Source: Enoplolaimus lenunculus
Taxonomy: Eukaryota > Nematoda > Enoplea > Enoplida > Thoracostomopsidae
Direction: 5' to 3'
Assembly: GCA_030248215.1 (NCBI GenBank)
Contig: JASANG010003337.1
Coordinates: 342,201 to 406,200 of the forward strand
Length of the DNA: 64,000 nucleotides
Under the pieces are notes generated by a model. It was not told the DNA's origin. It searched no databases and saw only the letters and a program-made list of their open reading frames with translations. Made by a program: the position numbers and the translations under genes. Of this stretch, positions 38,201-50,200 are shown one piece after another; the stretch's first letter is position 1; each line of letters begins with the position of its first letter.

Positions 38201-41200
38201 AAGCAGTGCCGGCACAAGCGTTCACCCCCCTTATTCCCCAATGTTATACCCTCCGATCCTTGGGGCGCTTGCGAACCTTGGGGTGCTCCGTGTTGGCCAA
38301 CTAACTTTTTGTCGGGGACGATAATGTTGTTAAGCTGTGAAATATTTAATGGGGGGGCCCCTCGAACCTTTTTGGGATGATGCGACTATCCTTACGACGC
38401 CCCTCTTTGTAAGTGGTTCCAAGCGTATAAGATTTGCAAAAATATTCGTTAATCCTGTAGCCTTACCATGTTACTGTAATGGGCGTCCAGGTTTCTGGTG
38501 GGTCTATAAAAGAGTAGGTTTAGATTCTAGATTGCATCTTTTTTGCTTAGACTTAGGCTTACGCTTAGACTTAGGAACGCATTTTTGCAACGCTTAGGCT
38601 TAGGCTTAGGCTTAGGAATACGCTTAATCTACTGTTACGCCCCTAAAAGTAACATTGGCCAAACTTTTTATACTGTCTCGTTAGAACCATATACAACAAA
38701 ATACATGAGATATGTACCGTTTCAAAAGCTGTCGATAGACGAAAAAGCGATGTTGTCCAAGTTTAGAATATGCTGAATTTAGTGGACTTTATTACTTCCA
38801 CATCCCTGAAATGAAATGCAAGCTACATCGCTGTCTGCTTTCTGAATGAGTTGATTGTAGGCTTAGGCTTAGGCTTAGTAATTAAAGCGCTGTAACAGTT
38901 TAATTGCCTTAAGGGCAACACCATTGGTTTTTGCGAAAATGGTTTGTTGGCGACGCCAACGGAAATGACGTGTTTTACCCTTCAAAAATATGAATTTATT
39001 TTTGTATTTGTGTTGGTTGATTTGTTTTTATTGTTTACTTTCAGGATTTTGAACAATTATATCGGCTGGAAAGTGATGGAACAGTTCGTTTTTGATCTTG
39101 GATCGCCGTATAAGCATGCGACTGAAGTTTGGGATTATACGAAGTTTGAAGATTTTGAACGGTTTACACAAACTCGGAGTCGATGTCAACAGCGAGTTCA
39201 ATATTTCTTTTCGGTTGCTCTGAGCAATTTATTTATTCGACGTCATTTTGGTTCCGACGCAAATCAAGAGGTAAGTAATCGTACAGGCTCTTGTGCGTTT
39301 TTCTACTTTATTTAACGTAAGCACATAAGGTAAACGCTTAGGGAAAGGATTGGACTTAGGTAAGCCGCTTCCTGAACCTAAACCTAAGCCTGAAACTGTA
39401 TATTGTGTCCGTAGGTTTAAAGGTTAGGTTGAGGTAAAGGCTTAGGCAGCCTTTTCCTACAGCCAAGTTTAGGCCTGAGCCTTAGCCTGTAAGGCAAGCA
39501 TACAACAGCCCTGAAAGAAGTCTAAATGCTATGTAACTCGGGATATTAAGCCAGTGGCACATCGACAGATAGTTCGTTAGCGGAGGTTCTACTGCCTTAG
39601 ATCAAAGATGGAACAGCGGGACCTACATCCGCTCTAACCTGCCCAACGGTCCATTTTTTGTAACCGCCCCATGGGGGCTCCATAAAACCTAATATAAACC
39701 ATATCCCACCTGTCCCACGAAAATAGCAGTTACATAAAAAATCACCAACGTTTCAGCTAATTTTATGTTGATTTCTATAGTTTAATCAAATTAATATTAC
39801 CTGCCCAGGACTTTTCTGATTCAGTGCACTTTTGTCAGATTTTAGCGAGCGGCGAACCATAAAAATTTCACAAACAATAAAAATGTTTTACATTTTCAGT
39901 GAGCCGAAAACCATTTTAGTTTACATTTGCGTTGAAAATTTCACAACCGAGACAAACAGCTGTTCGAAATTTTGTCCCAGTTTGGGTCGCATGTGAGGCG
40001 ACTTGGCATACGGAGCGTCCATTTCCGTCCTGCTCCAAACCGTCCCATGATGCCTCCATATTCCACTTCTATCTCTGACGCGTTTAGTAGTCTATTAAAA
40101 CCATTAGACGAGTATGTGTGCATCTGTTAAAGTTTAATATGAGTTCTATACAATGTCCACAATTCAACAAATTATTTTGCACCGATTTGTTGCAACCGCA
40201 AGTGCGTATTTTGATCCGTATCTGCTTAAATCGGGATGTCCGCCTATAACTTGTAATATTTTGGTAGACTATGAATCAAAGTATTGATATTACAAGATTT
40301 CAGCTAAGTGTGTATTTTGTTCTGAATGATCTTGAAACTAGAAGACTGATATATTCCCTCCTGAAATTTTTAGAAACACGAAAAAAAAAACAGTTTTAAA
40401 CGTTTTACTGCACTGTTTATGTAAACACATTTTATAGGTTAAACATTTCCTTTATATGTGTCGTAGGCCAATCTGCTATTCAGGCCAATTACTAATTGGT
40501 TTAGGTCAGTCTGTTGTTTTGCGTAATAACAGTTTCACCTATAGGCTAAACTGTTATAGACTAATCAAATTTGATTATTTGCACAGACATAATACCCATA
40601 TTTAATCAATGTTGATTCTACAACACTGCTGTTTTGTTATATCTCGTAATCGATATTTGGCGTAAGCCAAACAGTTGTTTGCTTCACATAGCAGATTAAT
40701 AGTCAATGCCGATTAGTAATTGGCTTGAATAGCAGATTGGCCTACGACATATAACGTTATACTTCCCGAACGGAAATCCTGGCTACGCCTTTGCCTGCAA
40801 ACCTAAATTATTGTTTCTGAAGTATTTGTTTATTGTTTCAGACTTCTGCAATTGCTTCGTTCACTCAAAACGCAATGATTGATCGAATTAGCAGTTACAG
40901 TTGGATGACTGAAGATACAAAAAGGAACGCTTCTTTTAAGGTTTTTTGAGTTTTTAGTAATTTTAGCCGGCCGACAACCCGATGCAAAGGTTATATTTGT
41001 TGTTGTTTGGGTGTTAGGCTCTGAAGAAATAATTGTCAGAACTGCACGGTCGGGACGACCCCTTTCCTCGAAGTACTGTGAATATATATGATTTTCCTCT
41101 TAATTCTCCAAAAGATATGGCCACGCCGGGAATCGAACCTCGGATCTCTCGCTCGCGAGTCAAGCGCGCTACCCATTACACCACGCGGCCGATATCCTAA

Positions 41201-44200
41201 TTTCTTCTGATGGTATATGTGCACAAGTATGTATATGTCTTTACACACTCTGCACATACACAAGCCGCGTATACTCACAATAGTTAAGCTTTTGTAAATT
41301 TTTGATTTATAATTTAACCAAGTTCACATTTTAATTTGAAAACCGTCGCTAACTGGTAATAGGTGCTGTACGCATTTGAAAGATGGGCCGAAAAAACAAG
41401 CCTAAAATAAACAATTGCCTGCGGTCACTTGCAAGCAGGATTGGCCAAAAAAACCAGTTAAGCCTATGAAAAATAATAGTTTTTTATCTGATTTTTTGTG
41501 ATTCGATCTATTTTTAGTTAGCGATGCTGTCCACTCAATTTGGCTATCCGTCCGAGCTGGAAGACGTGGCTTACGTTAATAATTACTATGCGAATGTTAG
41601 TGAAGTCTTTTATTACTGTGAAAGAAGATATTATCTTAGAAATTTGACAAAAATAAATATGAGCATTAAGAGATATAGGCAGTTTAATTGATATTTGCAT
41701 AACCGTTAAATGTAAGCATAAGACTAAACTTAATCTTGAGACAATGTACAAGCGTAAACATAAGCCTAAACATAAGCCTAAGCCCAAACCTGTCTTCCAG
41801 TGGGCAGTCCCCTGTGATTAGCATAGGACAATATTTAACATAGCAGTGTGCTGTATCACTAGCGGATTCAGAGTGGAACGAGGGGCGTACGACCCCTGTC
41901 CGAATTTTTTGTGACAAAATGGTAAGATATCTCCCACCTTACAATTTTTTCCTGTCAGAGAATTTTTTGGGTATAAAATAAATAAGCCTACGTTCAATTT
42001 TGCGCTGACAATGGCATATATAGCGTTCAGTAAAAATTGCGTTCCATAACGTTTACCAGCCCGCTGCCCCTTCCGCGTTAGAAATTTCTGGGCAGTGTAT
42101 TCCAAAGCAAAAATGATCTTTACGATTTGTACCGCAGTCATAAATACGACCAATAATTTTGTCCTTGGCCTAAAAGTAACGGCAATATTTGATCAGCTTA
42201 ATTGTATTTACTCGACGTTAGGTTCCGCGTTGTGATTTTTGTGAAATTTCACAGCACGACGCTTTTTTGCATGTGATAGTCATATTTTTGATATTTCAGT
42301 TGAATCCGATGACAAATAATCATGTGCAAAACTTGCTGAATGTATTTGAATTTGACCGCCGTATACAAACATCACAACTAATTCATAAGGTAAACGTTTG
42401 ATAATAAAGTCCTATTCAAACGTGCCAGTTTTTGCAGCAAAAACTTACATGTGCCACTTCCACGCGCAAGTTTGGTCACAGAGCAGCTTTGAAGTTCTTG
42501 CAGTTGCTAATTATTCACTGGAATTCATGTTATTTAATTTAATTCTCACATATGAACGCCGTTGCAAGTCACATGAATTTGTTGCACCTGCAGTTTGATT
42601 GGTCAATCGGAATGTTTTTCTTCGAAAATACTTATTGCTGCAAGTATTTCGTGCAAGTTACTGCTGCGAATTCTCGCTGCAAAAACTTGCACGTGTAAAT
42701 GGGGCTTCATTGTTGACGTATGCCATTTTGGTAATGTCTAAAATTTACTAGCGCAATGGTATTTTTATCACACAAATTTAAATAAGAATACGTCCAATTA
42801 AACACAGGATTGCAAATTTTAATGATATAAAAACATTACCAATATATACTTTGTTTCTTATTACCATGCCTAAGTTAAATAAAGCCCTATTCACACGTGC
42901 AAGTTTTTTGCTGCGAGAACATGCAGCTGCGAATTGCACTCAGAACTTACTTTTTTTCATCAGCCAATGAGAAAGCGAATGCAATAAATTCAATGAACTT
43001 GCATGGTCACTTACACATGTGAACTAAATTGCCAGCTTTGATTTTTAATGAATTATTTGCAGCTGCAAGTTTTTCGAACGGGATTTCGGACACGAGTTGC
43101 AAGTGCAAGTTGCAGCTGCAAGTTCTCGCACCACAAACTTGCACGTGTGAATAGGGCTTAATTAAATGTTAAGTTGTACTATATATAGAGCTCTTTACGA
43201 AAATTTTGCTGCGGATGCAGCTGGGTTTTAACCCACCTTTATGTAACTGTATTCATTGCTGTTTGGTTCAAAGCTTACTTTATAACCATATATTTTCGAG
43301 GTTGCCTATTCAAATTTCCCATGTCGTACCAAACTAAAAACCTTATGATCTGTCGAACTATCTCGGATAATTGGGCCCATGTAACGATCAGGGGCGGAAC
43401 GGTTTTATGTTGGACTGGAATAGAGTAAGCTTAAGCTTTAGGCTATTTTTTGCTTGGCTTAGGCGTAAGCTTAGGCTTAGGCTCAGGAAGATGGTTATAA
43501 TACTGTTCCGCCCCTGTTTTTTACATTGACCGAATATTAGAATGTTTTGTTTTACATTTATTAGTATTTTTTCAGTCGGCGAATAAAGTACTTAATCATC
43601 AGTTTAGTGAAGTAAGATTTTAAAAAACCGATGTAATATTTTATTTTGTTTAAGGTAACATCCGAAGATTGGCCATCGGATCGCATTTATGACGTCGAAG
43701 CGTATTACGATACACATGCTAATCGAATTTACGCACCGGCTGGCATTCTTCAATTTCCAATATATGATCAAGGATTGCCGATGTCGGTGAACTTTGGCGG
43801 ACTCGCAAGATTTATAGGCCGAGGTCTTGTAATGGCAATGGATCCAACAGGTAGGAACCCATAAATTTATTTTATGATTTAACCGGATGCTTGCATTTAT
43901 AATGTATTTTACCAAAATTCTTGCCAGAAACATTATTGTTTGGTGTTGCTTTGGTGTTACGCGAGATTCAGTTACTAATAAGAACTTGCCTGCTCAGCCT
44001 AATCTTAAACCTAAACCTAAGCACAAGTCTAAACATAAGCCTAAACCTTGCAGTACAGCATCCAGGCTCCGTATATTTAATATGGATAATGTTCATGCGT
44101 TTGATAACCAATATACCAATGTTGGTATTGTTTGGATTGCTTGCAGTCTGTTATCTGCTACTAAATTCCGAGTAGAATTCTCACTGGCAGACAGGAGTTC

Positions 44201-47200
44201 AACATCTTCTCAAAACGCGAACCAGTTGAGTTGTAACTACTAAAACCCTTATCTGGTACATCTAAGTTGATTGGGAATTTTTGGTTTAAAAATCACACGA
44301 ATCCAATGGCTGATTTCGGCCGGATCAGTAAATGTATCTTTTCAAATCCTGCCGTATCCTGAAAATTTTATGACGCAAATTATTCGTAGTTTTCCAGTGT
44401 CTTTTCTATGTAAATGGTAAAAAATGTGGCGAATTTACAATTTGATTTTAAAATTTTCAGCGCAGTTGGTCACTGTTAAGAATTTAAAATTAAACAAAAA
44501 AATGTGTTTTAAAAGTGTAGAAAATTTCTTAAAAACACAACAAAATCCGTGAAAATCTTTGATCCACCACGGGATAAAACCGCTGATTGATAGTAAAATT
44601 TGGTTTTGGTTTTTCAGGTAACGATCGCGATGCGTACGGAGCTCTTGGACAACTGTGGGATAACACAACAATGCGACAGTTTCAAAAACAAGTACAACGA
44701 TGCTCTGATGATTTATTCGACGACACTTCAGTAAGTTTTTAAAATTGAACGTTTTTGAGACTGCCGGGAGGCGACCTCGTTTAAATGTATTTTGATTCTG
44801 CGACACCCCCTGTTTCAGGATTTTTCATAATTTGAAAACTTTTAATATCCGGTTATTTAGCGTTTGTTCCGTATTTTATACTGTAGCTATTTAGAATTTA
44901 AATTGTTTTTGACGAATCGTGAAAAAATTAGAAATGATGATGGTTTAGGTCGGGCAAAAATGCATCCATTTTGAAAACTGCGATCTCCCAGATATTCATC
45001 GTTTGTATTTATAAGACGGCCTCGGCCGTCTCTTTTAAAATAATTCAATTTAAATCCGTATTCACATGTGCCAGTTTTTGCTGTGAGAACTGACAGCTGA
45101 AAATTGTACGAAGAACTTGCATTATTTCATCAGCCAATCAGAAAGCAGCTGCAATAAATTCAGTGAACTTGAATGGTTATTCACACATGTGAAGTAAATT
45201 TCTCGCTATGATTTATAATAAATTATTTACAGCTGCAAGTCTTTCGAACTGGATTTCGGACAAATAGGGCTTAAGGTTTTCAAATTTTAAAATAAGTTTT
45301 CCTGTAATATTTGGTCAGATAAGACAGTTTTTATTGGTTTTTCGTTTAGCTGTCTTCAATGGAAATTTATTGCTAAATTGTAGTGAGAACAATTGGAGCA
45401 CGTTTGATACAAAAATTAGACCCCCGAATTTCTGTCCCAGGCATTTCTCCGGAAAAAAAACAATTTCTATTTTTGTCCTACATGTGTAAATCCAAATCCT
45501 AATTTGCATGTATTCAACAATTCTACATACATGTAAAGATAGTGCAACATGTGACATGTAAACTAGAGTATTATGGTATCCTCTGGTCATGGCGCAGCGG
45601 ACAAATGAGTTTGGTTTACAGAACGCATACAAAGTTGGCAAACAAAATCAATTTTAAAAACTCGACTGCATTCAAAAATATTTTTTGAGAACTTTAAATA
45701 CAATAAATGCACCTGTTTTCTGGCTCGCTTCGCTCGAGATATTTTCCAGTACATATGGCACTTCTACTAAAAGCATTCGTTAGCTGTTTGTGCGTATTTA
45801 CAATTTTCGCATAAAGTGACCGAATATCCATTGAAAAAAATAGTTTCAAATCTCGTCAATGCACTTTTATTAGTCAGCTGCGTAACCCGTCTTTGTGACC
45901 GTTTTCAGAAGCTGCTTGTTGATACTGGCCGTCCATTGTATGACTTATGCTAAGTTTTAAAACAATTTTCTTCAAACATTCGATTTTCGATATTAAACAT
46001 ACAAAATGCCGTTCTGTCGCAAGGGTTTCCTATTCGCGTCAGAGACGTATTTCAGTTTACTGGGAGAAGTCTGCATCAATTGCACACCAAATATTCTTGT
46101 ACTGAAAATTGACTTAACGGCTTCTGTAGAGTAACCGTAAGAATGGCACAGGGCATTTTGCCGTATACAGGTCCACTACTGATCGCTTTCAAATATATTT
46201 TATTGTTTACGCAGAAACGCTGGCGTTTAGAACACCTCAAAAGTTTTCATTTTGTTAAACGACCAAAATTTTAGCTGACCCGCCGATCAAATGACCGGTA
46301 CACAAGGTTGCTAGTCCACCCCTGCCGGCATAGTATCAGATGGTTTCTGTTGTTTTACTTGAACGATATTTGGCTTCAAAATAACATTGACTGATAAACA
46401 AGGCGTGTTGTAATTAATATAAATCCTAGGAAATAAGAAACGAGATAGTAAGTTTAAGCTTTCTTTTATACTACTTAGTTTTTCAAGTGATTTCAAAGAA
46501 TGCAATATGTATAGCAGAATTGATTTTTCCGGAAAAAATTATGACCGGAAAAAAATGAATTTTTTCCATTTTTTCCGGAAAAAAATGGAAAAAAAAATGA
46601 AAAAATCATTCTTTTTCTGAGTGATCAGTTCTCCCACCCTTAGCCAGCGTTTGCCCAAAACTGCTTGAATTTTGAAACTTTTTGCATATTTAATCTACTG
46701 ATGACATCCCCTGATCATTCCATGCCCAGTTCTGAATTTTTGAAAAATTCGATTTTTAAGGGCACAAGGTCCCCTTGGAACCCAAAAAGTTTTTGCAAAA
46801 ACTTGCACAAATTATATATCATTTGACGCAGTTTGCAAAACTGCGTCGACCGCTGTTACGCTTTCGGCGGTCAGAAGACTTCTTAACGAGTTGTTGTCAA
46901 ATAACAGATTTGGCGTGCAGCCAGCGATCATGGTTCGGCGCCAAATTTAGTTATTTCTCAATAACTCGTTAGTCAGACGTCTGATTGGGGAACATTTAAC
47001 AATATTCGTCTTATCTCCGCAGTCTGTCTCAAATGGTATATAATTTGTTTAATTTTTCGACGAAAAATTTTGAAACCAATGACAGAATTTGGGACCGTAA
47101 AAATACGAATTTTTAAAAAATTTCAGTTTGAGCGTGAAGTAATCGGGGAAGGCCATCAAACATCAGAAACACATGAGCGGAGCGAGCTAAACAAGTGGCA

Positions 47201-50200
47201 CTTGTTTTTTAAGTATATACTAAATCCAAAACACTTTTGGGTTTTTCCTGACATTAAAGCCTCTCATTGCAGCCTCGCGAGCAAAGCGAGGTTGAAGGTT
47301 GACGTATTTTTGCGCTAAATCATACGGTAAATGCAAGCTTTCAATTTTGAACGTCCTAACTTTGGCCCCACTGTCGAGGAAACTGGGACGCATATGTCGT
47401 TTTACATTGAATGTCGTGGCAAAGCTTCAATTCTGAAATCCATTTTTATATTCATATACTGAAATTTTCGGTCTTTTTGGACATATATAATGTGTCCTAG
47501 CGGACATATGCACACGATCACTGTTAATGCGTTGCACAAAAATAAGTTACATGTCATCTAAAAACGTTATTTTATATCATATTTAGTTACAAATTATATT
47601 TAAGAATCGTTTAATATTTTTCCATTTTTTTAAATTTTTTCCCACCCATTCGGAAAAAATGGAAAAAAATGTAAAAAAGAACATTTTTTCCGGCCAACAA
47701 CCCTGATGTATAGTTATTTCACATTAATATCATTAATTTAACTTTGGATAAAATTTCAGCATTTATTTAAAATATCGTTCGCTGTAAATTCCGATGAGTT
47801 GATTAATCAACTGACAGAGATAATTAGTTATTTCTGGTTATTACTTCATTTAATAACAGTAAACATTACATCACTCTGAGCTGTTTTAATTCCGGGTGAG
47901 GTGATTAATTAACTCAGAATGAGTTTAAATCAATTCAGAATTCTGAGTTCTAAAAGACCTAATTCAGAGCTCAGGCTTCTGAATGGATTTAACTCATGTT
48001 GAGTTAAAATCAAATCGCTGAAATTTACAGCGTTTATTGATTAATAAAACTTCTGTAATGAGTTTTATTGTTTATAGAATCCATCATATTACGGACAGTT
48101 ACACTGGCAGGATGTTGGTGCCGTTCGTGCTGCGTTCCAGGTTAATTGCCAGTTTTAGTTAAACAATAATATTAATGAGCTATTGGATGGGTTTATTAAA
48201 TTCTACTTAAGTATCACTAGGTACTTAAGTACGTGCGAAAGAATTACTTAGCCGATTATTTGTCGTTTTGTAAAAGCGTACTTAAGTTAAGTAAATAGTT
48301 AAGTCACTGACTAAATCTGAAGACAAGCGACTTTGTTAATTGCTACCAGCAAGAGTAGATGATCACGAACTCGAGTATGCAACTGTCGAATATCGCGTGG
48401 CACAAGAAGTACCACCACGCGTTGCATTCCCCAGCGCATGTTGCGTTTTTGCCTTACCCCTCCTTTATTTAGAGGGGGTACAACCGGTGCGAATGATGGT
48501 ACTTTAGCTGCGGCGCCAAACATGCTACCCTTATAGTTTAATTTGAGGGGTACTCATGTGATAGCGAGCCCCCCTTTAAACAATGGAGTCAGCCAAAAAC
48601 GCAACACCCGGTAGTACATTTTGTACCATGTGAAAAACGGCAAGAGTTGCACACTCTTGTATTATGCACTCTTGGTACAAGTGAGAAAATGTTTTCAGGG
48701 ATTCAAAGCAACATTCAAGGAAGAGAAAGCGGAAACTGTGCCTGGGTTGGAACACGTAACAGAGGAGCAGCTTTTCTTTATATCTTTTGCTCAAGTGAGC
48801 GCTGACATTCAACTGAATGATTGTTTGAATGGAAATAAATTGTATCTTTTCTTGCATTCCAAAAATAAACTCTCGCCGATCCGACACTGACTTTGTATTT
48901 TTTGTTTTTAGCACAAGTCTAAACGTAAGCCTAAGCCTATTAGATTGATTATTTACATGTGTTCTACTGAATGGGAATAAGGATTGCGCTATACTTTTGT
49001 AACGTCCGGCGCCGTCCGTCTCCTTACGATGCAGTCCGTCACCTGTACGGTGCAGTCCGTTACCGTGTGGTATCGTACGCAAATAACTCACGTAAGATAA
49101 AGTTTGGTGACGGACGGTGACGGATTGCACCGTACGGGCTGACGCACGGTAACGGATGGCGCCGGACGTGAAGTATGGCGCAACCCTAAGTCGTGGGCTT
49201 TACTAAGAACTTTTGTATTTACATTACACGTTCTGCTTCTTGCAAATATTGCAACAATTGTTACTGCTCTTAATTATGCAAGAGTCAGTTGCGATACTTA
49301 ATTTGTGTTTGTGCAATTTTCGATGTTATTTCAGACATTCTGCCAATCAGGCATTTACATTTTGATTGACGACCATATAATGTGAGTTGATTCCTTTTGT
49401 CATAAATACAATGGCCAATGTTACTTTTCGGGGCGTAACAGTAGATTAAGCGTATTCCTAAGCATAAGCCTAAACCTAAGCGTTGTAAAAATGAGTTCAT
49501 AAGCCTAAGCCTAAGCCTAAGCCTATACAATAAAATGTAATCCAGAACCTAAACCTACTTTTTATGGAACCACCAGAAACCTGGGCACCTCTTAAAGTAA
49601 CGTGTGCCAATAAAATAATACAAATGCAAGTCTTAATCTTTAATTCTTGATTGTTGATATCGTTGCACTAATTCGTCTGACTATTTCACTACCGTCCGGC
49701 GGTGCCAGGAAAGGTTCGGCGTCAACTGGTTGCGTTAGAAAAATTGAGAGCTTAGGACGGCCTTCCAGTTCCGGATGGCACCGAATGACAAGTATAGAAC
49801 CACACTAATCAGGCAAATAATGCATTTCTTGAGCCCAATTTTGCTCCAAACTAAAACCGCTTTTGCTGCTGTGACACATGGAAATTGGGTTGTGTTAGCT
49901 ATGTAAGCAACCATCTTATACGTTTAATGCTAATTGGAACCATAAAGCACCCATCTGAGGTCAGGTATACCTAATATATGTCAGTCATTTGGCACAAACC
50001 TAACATATGCGAGTCATTTGGCACATGTAGAGAATGGAATAAAACATCCACATAAGGGTTCTATAGAGCCCTGCCCACTAAGAGACATGGGATATGAGTG
50101 ACTAAGAGTTTGAGAAGCTTAGGCTTAAGATTAAGCTTATGTTTAGGCATAGGCTTAATTTTAGGCTTAGGTTTTAGTAAACAGATTCCTACGTAAACAG

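Noticed and set aside
41119-41190. Functional tRNA gene with CGC anticodon
   Set aside because: Two T-stem mismatches and one anticodon-stem mismatch; more like a SINE head or pseudogene.
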